Below, piece by piece: positions 52,855 through 62,266 of a DNA stretch of 64,000 nt. Under the pieces are notes generated by a model, which saw only the letters and a list, made by a program, of their open reading frames with translations, was not told the DNA's origin and did not search any database. Both the position numbers and the translations under genes were made by a program. This DNA is from Streptomyces sp. NBC_01288. Its GTDB lineage: Bacteria > Actinomycetota > Actinomycetes > Streptomycetales > Streptomycetaceae. The stretch is taken from NCBI RefSeq assembly GCF_035982055.1, contig NZ_CP108427.1:6385001-6449000 (forward strand). Reading direction: 5' to 3'. The stretch's first letter is position 1, and every line of letters starts with the position of its first letter.

Positions 52855-55800
52855 GTCCGGCTCCAGAGATGCTCGAACTGGGTGAAGGCGAGCCGGGTGT
52901 CGAAGTTCGCGATGTTGTCGCTGACGTTCAGGATCAGGCAGGTGTCCTTGCCGCCGTTCCCGGGACCGCGCAGGCCACGACCGATCATCTGCTGGTAGAC
53001 GTTGGTGCTGTAGACCGGGCGGGCCACCACCACGACCCTGGTGGCGGGGGCGTCGAAGCCCTGGGTGAGGACACCGTAGTTGGTGAGCACCTGGATACGT
53101 CCCGAACGGAAGTCCTCGATCCGTCGGCGGCGGTCCTGGGCGCTGGTGGTCGAGTCCACGGCGGCGGCCGTGACACCCCGGTCGTTCAGCCTGGCCGCGA
53201 GGTACTTGGCATGATCCACCGAGGTGGCGAAGAGCAGGGTCGGCGAGTTCTCCGGGAGGGACGCCACCTCGTCGACGATGCGCCGGCTGCGCGCGTGGTC
53301 GTCGGCGAGACGCTGCTCGGCGGCTCGGGAGAGCGTCGCCATCCGGTCGGCCTGCGCCTTCTCGTCCCGGGTCAGCTCGATCCGACCGCCTTCCAGCGTG
53401 CGGTGCTCGACCTGCGCGAGCATCCCCCATTCCTGGAGATCCCGGTACGGGTCTCCGGACGGGAAGACGCCCTCGTCGAGCCGCCGGTTGCCGAAGCGGC
53501 TGACCAGACGGCTGGTCTCCTCCTCGTTGGTGTTGCGGAACGGAGTGGCGGTGAGACCGAGCAGATGCCGCTCGGTCGTGTACTGGGTGAGGCCCAACTG
53601 CCCGAGAATCCCGGTGTACCGCTTCGAGACGGCGGTGTGCGCCTCGTCCACGATCACGAGTACCGCCGCACGCAGCCACGCGTACGAGTCGGTGTCCAGG
53701 CAGCGCTCCAGCTTGGCATCCGTGGCGACGACGAGGTGCGGGTGGTCGACGACGTCACCCACCTCGTTGCTGCCCCACAACCGGCTGATGGTGAGCGGCC
53801 GTTCCGCGCCCACCTTGCTCCACACGAACTTCCAGCTCTGCACGGCCTGTTCGCACAACTCCTCGGTCTGCGCGATCCACAGAAGCGGGCCCTCCAGATC
53901 ACCCACCCGCTTCACCCAACGGATCACGGCCTCGGCGGTGACCCGGGTCTTCCCGGCGCCGGTGGGCAATGACAGCATGCCGCGCTGCGGGGCCAGCCGG
54001 TCGAGCAGAGTGGTGACGTTGCGGACCAGATCCTCCTGGTAGGCGTGCAGCCGGGGGAAGTCCCGAGGGCCGTCCACGGTCTCGAAGGCGGGCGGGGACG
54101 GAGTCCGGGAACCGGCGAAGGAAACGGGCAGCCGCAGCTCCGACACGAAGGCGACGGCGGCCGATGAACCGCCGTAGGCGACCGGCGCGTTGGGGAACGT
54201 GGCCTGGATGTCCCGGGCGTGCTGCTGGAGCACTCCGTCGCCGTGTGCGTTGAAGGCCATCTGCGCGATCCGGTGCCCGGACGCCTCCGCACCGTCGGTC
54301 TCCTCCAGCTCGGCCTCCATCAACCCTTCGGGCAGCCCGGACCGCAGGGACTCCGCGCCGATCAGCAGCTCGATCTTGGTGACCACGTCCTCGGCGTCGC
54401 GTACGGCCTTGAGCGCCGCCTTCGTCCGGCTGTCCCGGGCGATGCGCTCCTGGTGCTCCAGTACCGCCCGGCAGCCGTCCGCACCGAGCCCGAGTTCCAG
54501 CTCGCGGTCGATCAACCGCAGCATGGGCTCGGCGTCGAGCGGGACGCGGACCTTGACCGTGCTGCCCTGGCGCACCGCGTCCAGAGGGGTGGGCTGCGTG
54601 CCGTTCGGCGTACGGGTCACCTCCTCCAGCTCGGTGCATCGCTGCACGAGGCTGTTCCGGGCGGTGCTGTTCAGCCGCTGGCGCAGCGCGGGGTACAGCT
54701 CCAGCAGAGGCACCGGATCGCCGTCCGGGACTTCCCGGGTCTCTCTGCTGATCACGTCCGCGTAGCGGAGCATGCCCCACTTGTCGACCATCAGCTCGGC
54801 GTCCTGGGGCCTCGCCACGAGCAGTGCGGGAAGCTGCTCGGCACGCAGCGCCCGGTACTCGGCGGCGCCGACCGCGACGGTGATCTCGTCGTCGGCACGG
54901 GTGCCCCAGGTGTCGCCGATCCGGCAGCGGGTCAGGGAGTCCTCGGGGAAGTCCGCGCCGAACCGGGTCAGCATCACGTAGGTGGCGCCGACGAAGGTGT
55001 CGTCCTCGCTCCGGGACACCTCCGAGAGGAGCGTGTTCCAACGGTCGGCCGGGACCTCGTCGACCGTGATCGGCAGCCGCAGCTTGCGGGCCTTCTCCGG
55101 GGAGATGTCGGCGACCGGCAACACGTCGCGGTAGGCGGCCAGTTGCGGCCCGACGGCTTCCCTCAGCGGCTTGATCCCCTGGGAGGTGGCGACGCGCCCG
55201 TACCTTCTGAGCATCCAACGGATCGGCGACTCCACGGCCTGCCGGGTGCTCGTCTGCGTACCGATCTGACGCGTCCAGTTGTCCACCACGGCGTCGTCCG
55301 GCAGCGCCTTGAGGAAGGCGGCGCGGGACTCCTCGGACAGTGACGGGAACAGATGCAGCGGGCCGCCGATCGCGGAGCCCTCCACCTTCATCCTGGTGAG
55401 GGAAGGCCGGGGCGCGCGCTCGTCCAACCCGCGCAGATAGGCGGAGTGGACCGCTTGCCGGTACTCCTCGAACCAGGCCTCGCCCTCCGGCCGTACCGCC
55501 GTCGAGGGCCGCTCCCGCAGGCCGATCTCCGCGAAGAACGAGAAGTCGTCCGAGTGGAACGCCTTGTCGACGGCGATGCCCGGGTCCCGTCGCGCGTCGA
55601 CCACCGCGCCCGGCAGCATGCAGTCGCGCACCGGCCGGAACCTTCCGTCCATGGTTCGCACGCGCAGTGTCTCGCGCGGATCGGCCACCCGCTCCAGCAC
55701 CTTGTGCGCCAGTCGACGCCCACCTGCCTGGCGGAACAGCTCCCAGAACCGCTCCCACTGGGCGTCCCCATAGCCGTCGAAGCCCTGGTCGAGGACGCTG

Positions 55801-57608
55801 ATGAACCGGCCCTCGACATCCGCCTCACGGATGCCGAGGACATTGAGCGCGTGGGTCAGCGACGGATCATGGGCGATCTCCCCGACGACGTACACCAGGG
55901 ACTCGCGCAGTCCACCCTCGTCGGCCCGGCGGAACACCCGGCCGGGCACGGGGGCGACGAGGCCGTGCTCCTCGGTGAGCACGATGTGTGCCTTGCGGGC
56001 TTCCTGGGCGTAAGGGGAACCGATCTCGACCATGTCCGCGAGGATGCGGATCGCCACCGCCGACGCCTCGGCGGTGCCGCACGCGACGAGTGCCTCCAGC
56101 CACTCACGGACCTCGGTCCGCCCGTGTCCGGCCGCGCCCAGGATGTGCTCGACCTTCCCGGACCGCAGTGCGTCCGCCTCGACGCCGGGGTGCAGCCAGT
56201 CCGTGGGACGACCGGGGCACTCGTGCCACATCCGCAGCCAGTTGGAGAGGCGCTTGAGGTCCTTGTCGAGACGCGGGTGGACCCGCAGTTCGGTCGGAAC
56301 GCGCAACACCCCTTCCTGGTCCGGCAGCGAAGGACGGACCGCCGTTCGCGCCCAGATCTCCCGCGTCAGGAACTCGTCGGCCCAACTGATCGACTCCTTC
56401 ACACGGCCGGGCAGCAGGGGGAGGTACGCGGCGGGGTCCTCGACGGGAGCCAGCCCGGGGAGGGAGTCGACCACCAGTGCCGCCGACACCCGGATCATCT
56501 CCTGGTTGAAAGGCGAGGAGTCGAGCAGGTTCTGTCGGTCCTCGTTCGTCTTCCAGGCTCCGTTGAGGATGCCGCTCAGGGACATCTCGTACTTGGTCGG
56601 GAAGAAGGACCAGAAGCGGCCCCGACCACGCGCCTTCTGGCTGAGGTACAGGCCGCTCTCCGGGTCCTTCTCCAGTGCCGGCACCGCCCAGGAGAGGGCG
56701 AGTGAAAGACGGTCGTGCAGCTCGCCGGCGTCGGCCCGCGCCGCCGGGCCGGGCTCGTGCGCGGCGGTGAAGACCCGCCAGCGGCCGGTGGTGGTGGGCT
56801 TCCCCGTCCGCTCCTCGACCACCGTGTGCAGGTCATCGGTCTGCTCGGTGGTCAGCACACGGCGGGCGAGCGGGCGCGGCCGGCGGTCCTCCAGGACGAC
56901 CCTCGCCACATGAGGGGAGAAGAGCTGGAAGCCGAGCGGGAACTCCTCACGGGCGGAGCCGGCGGTCGTCCGTCCGCCGTGCATGTCCTGGGCCAACTTG
57001 TCGGGGGCGCCGGGGAGCAACGGCAGGCGGACGACTGTGGTGGCCCAACCGAGGAGTTCGTCGAGGACGGGGTCCTGGGCGCGCTCGCCGGCCATGTCGA
57101 GGGGGCGTGCCATGCGGAGCACCGGCGCTTCGAAGCCGGCGCCCAGGTGCTCCTCCACACCGGAAACCGACCGGATCCGCTCGTACGCCCACTCGCGGTC
57201 GAACCCGAAACACCCCGTACTGCTGAAGAACTGCGGGGTGTCGGTGACGACCAGGACCGACTTCACGCCCACGCCGAAGCGACCGATCTGGCCACCGCGC
57301 TTGCGCGACATGCTCATGCGGAGAATGGTCTCGGCGCCCTCGGGGGTCACCGGGGCGCCCTCGTTGGCGCAGTAGAGATGCGTGTCGGTCAGGACGACCT
57401 GGGTGGAGCCCCCCGGCTCGTCGGCGATCTCGTCGGCCGCGTTCTGCACGAGCTCGAAGAGCTGACGATCACCGTAGCCACCCTGGGTGATCCGCCGCTC
57501 ACTGTTGGCGTGTTCCGGAATGAGGCCGGGGTCGACCTCGTAGGTCTGCAATACACGGGAAGACTGTTCGAGAACGGTACGAACGACCGATGACGTGGCG
57601 ACTGACAT
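52851..57608 (-). CDS. Giant GHKL-ATPase/DEAH-helicase fusion
   Basis: A 1585-aa protein. The N-terminal GHKL (Hsp90/sacsin-like) ATPase has the N-box QLFELVQNAADE (49-60), a CANEGAP turn near 83 and IGRFGVGVKS (near 107-116). A large central part of about 900 residues is unrecognised. The C-terminal SF2 helicase has LSLPTGAGKT (near 1210), VDEAHTA (near 1318), LTATPF and QMIGRGLRG (near 1538). So the protein joins a conformational ATPase to a DNA translocase-like motor. ATG 57608 has AGGAG 10 bases upstream. The gene starts the run of four overlapping genes. Confidence 0.88.
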   Translation of the reverse strand: MSVATSSVVRTVLEQSSRVLQTYEVDPGLIPEHANSERRITQGGYGDRQLFELVQNAADEIADEPGGSTQVVLTDTHLYCANEGAPVTPEGAETILRMSMSRKRGGQIGRFGVGVKSVLVVTDTPQFFSSTGCFGFDREWAYERIRSVSGVEEHLGAGFEAPVLRMARPLDMAGERAQDPVLDELLGWATTVVRLPLLPGAPDKLAQDMHGGRTTAGSAREEFPLGFQLFSPHVARVVLEDRRPRPLARRVLTTEQTDDLHTVVEERTGKPTTTGRWRVFTAAHEPGPAARADAGELHDRLSLALSWAVPALEKDPESGLYLSQKARGRGRFWSFFPTKYEMSLSGILNGAWKTNEDRQNLLDSSPFNQEMIRVSAALVVDSLPGLAPVEDPAAYLPLLPGRVKESISWADEFLTREIWARTAVRPSLPDQEGVLRVPTELRVHPRLDKDLKRLSNWLRMWHECPGRPTDWLHPGVEADALRSGKVEHILGAAGHGRTEVREWLEALVACGTAEASAVAIRILADMVEIGSPYAQEARKAHIVLTEEHGLVAPVPGRVFRRADEGGLRESLVYVVGEIAHDPSLTHALNVLGIREADVEGRFISVLDQGFDGYGDAQWERFWELFRQAGGRRLAHKVLERVADPRETLRVRTMDGRFRPVRDCMLPGAVVDARRDPGIAVDKAFHSDDFSFFAEIGLRERPSTAVRPEGEAWFEEYRQAVHSAYLRGLDERAPRPSLTRMKVEGSAIGGPLHLFPSLSEESRAAFLKALPDDAVVDNWTRQIGTQTSTRQAVESPIRWMLRRYGRVATSQGIKPLREAVGPQLAAYRDVLPVADISPEKARKLRLPITVDEVPADRWNTLLSEVSRSEDDTFVGATYVMLTRFGADFPEDSLTRCRIGDTWGTRADDEITVAVGAAEYRALRAEQLPALLVARPQDAELMVDKWGMLRYADVISRETREVPDGDPVPLLELYPALRQRLNSTARNSLVQRCTELEEVTRTPNGTQPTPLDAVRQGSTVKVRVPLDAEPMLRLIDRELELGLGADGCRAVLEHQERIARDSRTKAALKAVRDAEDVVTKIELLIGAESLRSGLPEGLMEAELEETDGAEASGHRIAQMAFNAHGDGVLQQHARDIQATFPNAPVAYGGSSAAVAFVSELRLPVSFAGSRTPSPPAFETVDGPRDFPRLHAYQEDLVRNVTTLLDRLAPQRGMLSLPTGAGKTRVTAEAVIRWVKRVGDLEGPLLWIAQTEELCEQAVQSWKFVWSKVGAERPLTISRLWGSNEVGDVVDHPHLVVATDAKLERCLDTDSYAWLRAAVLVIVDEAHTAVSKRYTGILGQLGLTQYTTERHLLGLTATPFRNTNEEETSRLVSRFGNRRLDEGVFPSGDPYRDLQEWGMLAQVEHRTLEGGRIELTRDEKAQADRMATLSRAAEQRLADDHARSRRIVDEVASLPENSPTLLFATSVDHAKYLAARLNDRGVTAAAVDSTTSAQDRRRRIEDFRSGRIQVLTNYGVLTQGFDAPATRVVVVARPVYSTNVYQQMIGRGLRGPGNGGKDTCLILNVSDNIANFDTRLAFTQFEHLWSRT

Positions 57609-57671
57609 TGTTTCTCGACTCCTGAAGTCGAAAGAGACGGTGAGGGAGAGCACGGGACCCGGTCAAGGCCA

Positions 57672-57881
57672 TCAGTCGGTAAAGTCGGCGAGTCCGAACC
57701 CGTAGGGACCGAAGTGCTCGCCGAATTCCTCGACCGTCATTCCGGTCTTGTCGAAGATGCGCTTCCTGTCCGCGACGGTGGGCGCCGCCGCCAGCTCCAG
57801 GAGCACGGCACCCAGCTCGCGCTGCGAGTGCGGAGGCGGGTAGGACGACGACTCCTCGTCGTCCTCGGAAGGCTCTTCCAT
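57672..57881 (-). CDS. Small acidic protein at the head of the defence operon
   Basis: A 69-aa protein. Residues 1-20 are acidic and Ser/Pro-rich (EEPSEDDEESSSYPPP), followed by two predicted helices (ELGAVLLELAAAPTVADRKRIFDKTG and TVEEFGEHFG). I do not recognise it. GGGGGA lies before ATG 57881. It ends 63 bases before the giant helicase gene and probably belongs to the same transcript. It may be a regulator, adaptor or phage-trigger component. Confidence 0.65.
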   Translation of the reverse strand: MEEPSEDDEESSSYPPPHSQRELGAVLLELAAAPTVADRKRIFDKTGMTVEEFGEHFGPYGFGLADFTD

Positions 57882-58056
57882 GGTGTGCTTCCCCCGGTTT
57901 CTTTCGACTCTGGAGTGTGTAAAAGGCATGGCTGTCGCCAGCCGCGTCGGAATCTCTTGTGGCGAGTTCCGGGCGAGATGGCAGATCCATCAACAGGAAC
58001 CGTAGGGCAAATCCCGGGGCCCGCGCCACCCTGTTCAAGTGCTTCGGTGGACGGAA

Positions 58057-58075
58057 TCGGAATTCCAGATTCCGA
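58057..58075. promoter_or_regulatory. Candidate operator dyad in the divergent defence promoter region
   Basis: TCGGAAT-N5-ATTCCGA is a perfect 7+5+7 dyad, with another CGGAAT directly before it (58052-58057) and a lone TCGGAAT at 57947-57953. It lies in the 367-base divergent gap 57882-58248, which is AT-richer than its surroundings. The adjacent XRE-GHKL protein is the obvious candidate to bind it. A weak promoter candidate for the rightward operon is TTGACG at 58178 with TTAGCC 17 bases on. Confidence 0.5.
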
Positions 58076-58248
58076 ACCGCGGTGTAAATGTCTTCAAACT
58101 CCACGAAGCGCCCCAAAGGGGACATCTCGGGCAGTCGATGATCAGGAAGGTTGGGCGAGGCTTTCGTCAAGCAACAATTGACGTCGGGCCCCATGTCAAA
58201 TTAGCCTGTCCGTGTCCGCAGGCGCAACGGAGGATCGGGTGGGTCTAC

Positions 58249-60384
58249 GTGGAGACCGGTGAGGAGTTCGGGCCCTGGCTGGCCCGCCAACTCAAGCTGA
58301 CGGGCAGGACCCAGGCGGAGCTGGCCGAGGAGCTGGGGTTGACCCGGGCCGCGGTCTCGGCCTGGATCACCAAGAGGTCGGTACCTCGTCCGACCGTGAT
58401 GGCGGAGATCGCCAAGGCGCTCGGGACAGATGTCGGTACGGTCCACATGCGTACCACCGACACCCAGGTCGGTCTCCCCGTCACCTGGTACCACCGACCC
58501 GGCTACTCCGACGGCGGACGCGACGGCGGCAACGCGGCGGCCTTCGCCTTCGACGCGGACGTCCAGGTGCTCGCCCGCGAGACCTGTCAGAACAGCCTCG
58601 ACGAGCGGCTCACCGAGAACGACCGTCCGGTGCGCGTGCGCTACACCCTCCATGAACTCACCGGCGAGGCGCTGGACGCTTTCCGTCAGGCGATCCTCTG
58701 GGACGAGCTGCACCCCCATTATCTGGCGGTGTCGCAGGCGGCGTCCCACCAGAAGGTCGGACGTGTCGTGGATGCCGGCGTTCGTGACATGTTCGAGAAG
58801 GGGCGCCTGGTCCTGCTGCGGATCGACGACTACAACGCCTCCGGTCTCACCGGCGACGACTACGAAGACGGCAAGTTCGCGGCCGTCGTCCGACGTCAAC
58901 TGGAGAGTCTCAAGTCGGGACGGAGTGCGGGCGGCTCCTACGGTCTGGGCAAGGCGACGCTCTGGGCGACCAGCGCCCTCGGCATGGTGCTGATCAACTC
59001 CACCCTCTCTGTTCCTCACGAGGGCCGCACCGAACGCCGTGTCATCGGACGACTGGAGCTGCCGTGGCGTTCCGTCGACGGCCGGGAGTACGCCGGCCCC
59101 GCATGGCTCGGGCGCCCCGACCCCGACACCCAGGGAGCCGAGGTCGCCCGCTCCTGGTGGGCCGACGAGGAGACGGTCGAACGCCTTCACCTCACCCGCG
59201 ACAGCGGTGAACCGGGTACCTCCTTCCTCATCGTCGGCGCCCATGATCTGGCGAGCCTCGACCAGGCCGGTCCCGGAACCGACGACGAGGACGCGGACGA
59301 CGACGGCACCCGTGACATCGGAGCCATGCACCGACGGTTGGTCCAGGCGCTGGAGCGGGACTTCTGGGCGGCGATGACCGGTGGCGGAAACCGACTTCCC
59401 CTTTTGGAGACCTCGGTTCGCGCACTGCGCAACGGCAAGGTCGTCATGGAGGAGCAGAAGGTCGACCCCACCAACACCCAACCCGCCCGTACCCGGGCGC
59501 TGCGCGCCTTCTACGACGGGGCGACCGTGGACCGACTCACCGAGGCCGGTCAGGTCGCCCTCCGCACGGTTCCGCTCCGGCTGCCGCTCTCCGGCGAGCG
59601 CCGCGGCACGCTCGGGACCCACCCGGCGGTCCTTCTGGTCACGGAGGCCGAGGACGCGGACGGCGTCCCGAACCAGGTCCACTCGCTGCGCGGCAATCGG
59701 ATGACCATCAAGAAGTCCGGCGTCGCCGGCCTGCCGCTGGGTGTCAACGCCTTTCAGGCCGTGCTCCTGGTGGGGCAGGCCGCCGGGGAATCGGTTCCCT
59801 TCGCGGAAGAGGCGGAGGAGTTCCTGCGCGCGGCCGAGCCGCCCGAGCACGACCGCTGGGGCCAGACCGAGGAGTTGACCCTCCGTTGGTCGCACACCGC
59901 GCACCACCGCATCGCCAGGTTGACCACCGAGGTCAACGCGGCCGTGAAGGAACTGGTCGTCCGTCCGAAGCGCTCCGACGGCCAGGCGGGGAGCGCGAAG
60001 CTGCGGAAGGCGCTCACCGTCGCGCGGAGGGCCGCGCCGACACGCGGCTCCGGGCAGGTCCTGCCGGAACTGGACGGGCTCGACGCCCGGATCGGCGAGG
60101 GCGGGGAGTGGCAGATCGTCGCCGAGGTGAAACTGCCCCGCGGTGACGAACTGCCTGCCATGACGCCGGTGGTCCTGCTCGACGTGCGGTCGGGCAGCCG
60201 TCCCAGACTCGACTGGGCGGAACTTGTCGCCGTGGACGGCTGCGAGGTCGAGGGTGGTGTGCTCCGCTTCACGCCGAACGCCCGGCGGGCGGTCTTCCGG
60301 GGCTCGACCGATGTCACCGGTCATCCGGTGCGGGCCGCGCTCACCCGGCTCGTTGTCGAACTGCGTGCCGGTACGGGGGAGTGA
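58249..60384 (+). CDS. XRE helix-turn-helix fused to a GHKL ATPase
   Basis: A 711-aa protein. Residues 10-60 form an XRE-type HTH (TQAELAEELGLTRAAVSAW). The GHKL ATPase follows: N-box ARETCQNSLDE (about 108-118), G1 box LRIDDYNASGL (near 190), and GGSYGLGKATLW (near 227-238). The remaining 450 residues are unrecognised. It may sense infection and control the operon while also acting as an ATPase effector. The start is uncertain: GTG 58249 has GGTGGG close upstream; a longer start at ATG 58138 would include a TTA codon (58200) and make the gene dependent on the bldA tRNA. Confidence 0.75.
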   Translation: METGEEFGPWLARQLKLTGRTQAELAEELGLTRAAVSAWITKRSVPRPTVMAEIAKALGTDVGTVHMRTTDTQVGLPVTWYHRPGYSDGGRDGGNAAAFAFDADVQVLARETCQNSLDERLTENDRPVRVRYTLHELTGEALDAFRQAILWDELHPHYLAVSQAASHQKVGRVVDAGVRDMFEKGRLVLLRIDDYNASGLTGDDYEDGKFAAVVRRQLESLKSGRSAGGSYGLGKATLWATSALGMVLINSTLSVPHEGRTERRVIGRLELPWRSVDGREYAGPAWLGRPDPDTQGAEVARSWWADEETVERLHLTRDSGEPGTSFLIVGAHDLASLDQAGPGTDDEDADDDGTRDIGAMHRRLVQALERDFWAAMTGGGNRLPLLETSVRALRNGKVVMEEQKVDPTNTQPARTRALRAFYDGATVDRLTEAGQVALRTVPLRLPLSGERRGTLGTHPAVLLVTEAEDADGVPNQVHSLRGNRMTIKKSGVAGLPLGVNAFQAVLLVGQAAGESVPFAEEAEEFLRAAEPPEHDRWGQTEELTLRWSHTAHHRIARLTTEVNAAVKELVVRPKRSDGQAGSAKLRKALTVARRAAPTRGSGQVLPELDGLDARIGEGGEWQIVAEVKLPRGDELPAMTPVVLLDVRSGSRPRLDWAELVAVDGCEVEGGVLRFTPNARRAVFRGSTDVTGHPVRAALTRLVVELRAGTGE

Positions 60385-60388
60385 CGAC

Positions 60389-61384
60389 GTGAAGTTCTAT
60401 CCGTACAAGCGGCTCAACCGGCCGATCGCCCTTCGCGTGACCTCGGTGTCCCTGAAGCTCGTCGACGGCTCCAGGGACCGCCTGGACACCTCGGCCTACT
60501 CGACCCCGCAGCGGACCGTCGCCCTGGGCGTGGCGCAGCGCGACGACTGGGTCTCCGCCAGGATCGGTCTGTCCGCCACGCTGCCGCCCGGCGCCAATGC
60601 TCCTGACGCACCGTGGAGCGGACTGCGTGTCCTGGCGGTGCTCACCGACGGTGAGACCAATGTGCGTACCGCCGTCGATCTTCGGCAGGACGCCCCCGGG
60701 AGCAAGGAGTGGTCCGGCGACATCGAGGTGCTCCGTGACGATCACGTGGGCCGTGCCGGCCTCGCGGTCCAAGCGGTCGCCACGGTCGACGACGTGGTCG
60801 GTCGGGCGATCGCCGAGACCGGGGACGAGTGGACCGTCGACGTGGTCGCGGAGGAGCCGCTGGGCGGTCTGCGGCTCGACGTCAAGCAGATGGGTTTCTC
60901 CAAGAGCGCGCGGGAGTGGCTGCACTCCTACGCCGACGCGCCCTGGATCGTGGACGCCTCGGGCCGTGTACCGACCGTCCTGGTCAACACCGACATCGAG
61001 GGCTTCTCGGACCTGCTGGGCGGTGACAGCGGGGGCATCGAGAGCAAGGTCCACGAGATGTTGGTCTCCCAGATGGCCACCGATGTGTGGACCGCGGTGT
61101 TCCACAGCTCCGTCGGCGACCTGGAGGTCGAACCCGACGGCTCACCGGTCTTCCCCACCGACTGGCAGGGCGAAGTGCTGCGGGAGATGCTTCCCGACGT
61201 GGTGCCGGGTGTCCACGTCGAGGAGGCGCTCCGACAGGTGCATCGGCGACGTACCGGAGACGCGGGATGGGTGGAGCTCCAGACCCGCATCCACTATGCC
61301 GCCGTACGGCGTGCCGGGGCGGGCAAGGCGCTCGCCAACGCCCTGCGCGGGTTGCAGCAGATGAATAGAGAGGACAGCGCATGA
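60389..61384 (+). CDS. Defence-island protein of unknown family
   Basis: A 331-aa soluble protein, not recognised. The first half is beta-rich (KFYPYKRLNRPIALRV, VRTAVDLRQD), the second half contains more helices (GIESKVHEMLVSQMATDVWTAVF). The C-terminal RAGAGKALANAL resembles but does not match a Walker A motif. GTG 60389 lies 5 bases after the previous stop. It is co-operonic with the XRE-GHKL gene and overlaps the next gene (ATGA). Confidence 0.7.
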   Translation: MKFYPYKRLNRPIALRVTSVSLKLVDGSRDRLDTSAYSTPQRTVALGVAQRDDWVSARIGLSATLPPGANAPDAPWSGLRVLAVLTDGETNVRTAVDLRQDAPGSKEWSGDIEVLRDDHVGRAGLAVQAVATVDDVVGRAIAETGDEWTVDVVAEEPLGGLRLDVKQMGFSKSAREWLHSYADAPWIVDASGRVPTVLVNTDIEGFSDLLGGDSGGIESKVHEMLVSQMATDVWTAVFHSSVGDLEVEPDGSPVFPTDWQGEVLREMLPDVVPGVHVEEALRQVHRRRTGDAGWVELQTRIHYAAVRRAGAGKALANALRGLQQMNREDSA

Positions 61385-62259
61385 TCGAGAAGCCGTACCG
61401 ACTTCCGCGGCGACTCGGCCTGTTGTCCGCGACGGCGGCAGACCCCTTCCTCACCGAGGATCTGCTCAAGGGGGTCCAGGGACATGCAGGTGTCGATCTC
61501 GCCAGGACCGTCGAACCGTTGTCGGCCGACGACCCTCGGTGGGAGGTCGATCCCCTCAGGGAACTGGTGGAGGACGCGATGCACGAGTTCAGGGACAACA
61601 GGACCCGAGCCGACGGCTGGTTGGCGCCCCGGCTGCACGCGACGCTCCGCATCACCCGGCGGGAGGCCGCGGACCGAAGGCTCTGGACCCACCTCGCGCT
61701 GGGCGTCGCCCCGGACTACGTGGCCTGGCGGCACCCCCCGGTGCCCGCGCCGGGCCGGCCCGAGCCGCGCATCAACCCGGCCCGGTTCCGGGGGCCGCTC
61801 GACCGACAGTGCTTCTCGCGCCTGTGGTGGGCGGCGGAGATGTTCCGCAACGGCAAGGACTACTCTCCCGTGGTTGCGGCCTGCGCCAACCAGGACCTGA
61901 TCCACAACGCGCTGCGCCGGGATCTGATCGACCACCGGCCTACGGCCCAGGCACTGGTACGTGTCCTGGGACGTGGGATCGCCACCACCGGCCGGGAGAT
62001 CGAGGGCCTCATGACGGCGATCAACGCCGCCGGCGCGACCCTCGTCTACGACGCGTTGGCCCCGGACGAGCCACGCGATCCCGAGGCTCTCCGGCAGTGG
62101 ATCGCGGAGGCGGAGTCCGCGCCCCCGGTGCCGCGGCACTCCCTGCCGGCCGGGCCGGACGAGGAGCCGGTACCGGAGGGGGCGGTGGTCGCGCTCACGG
62201 ACTGCTTCGCCGAACTCTTCGAGACTGCCCCGGTCAGAGGACGTGCGCCGCAGGCCTGA
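61381..62259 (+). CDS. DUF6339-like protein
   Basis: A 292-aa soluble, mostly helical protein. The segment ADGWLAPRLHATLRITRREAADRRLWTHLALG and the following YVAWRH resemble the DUF6339 family as I recall it; no function is known. Acidic and Pro-rich residues fill the C-terminus. ATG 61381 overlaps the previous stop. It ends seven bases before the convergent methyltransferase stop. Confidence 0.65.
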   Translation: MIEKPYRLPRRLGLLSATAADPFLTEDLLKGVQGHAGVDLARTVEPLSADDPRWEVDPLRELVEDAMHEFRDNRTRADGWLAPRLHATLRITRREAADRRLWTHLALGVAPDYVAWRHPPVPAPGRPEPRINPARFRGPLDRQCFSRLWWAAEMFRNGKDYSPVVAACANQDLIHNALRRDLIDHRPTAQALVRVLGRGIATTGREIEGLMTAINAAGATLVYDALAPDEPRDPEALRQWIAEAESAPPVPRHSLPAGPDEEPVPEGAVVALTDCFAELFETAPVRGRAPQA

Positions 62260-62266
62260 CGAGGGG

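Noticed and set aside
61306..61340. Walker A motif in the unknown 331-aa protein
   Set aside because: RAGAGKAL lacks the Thr/Ser after Lys and the residue spacing of a P-loop, and no Walker B is visible.
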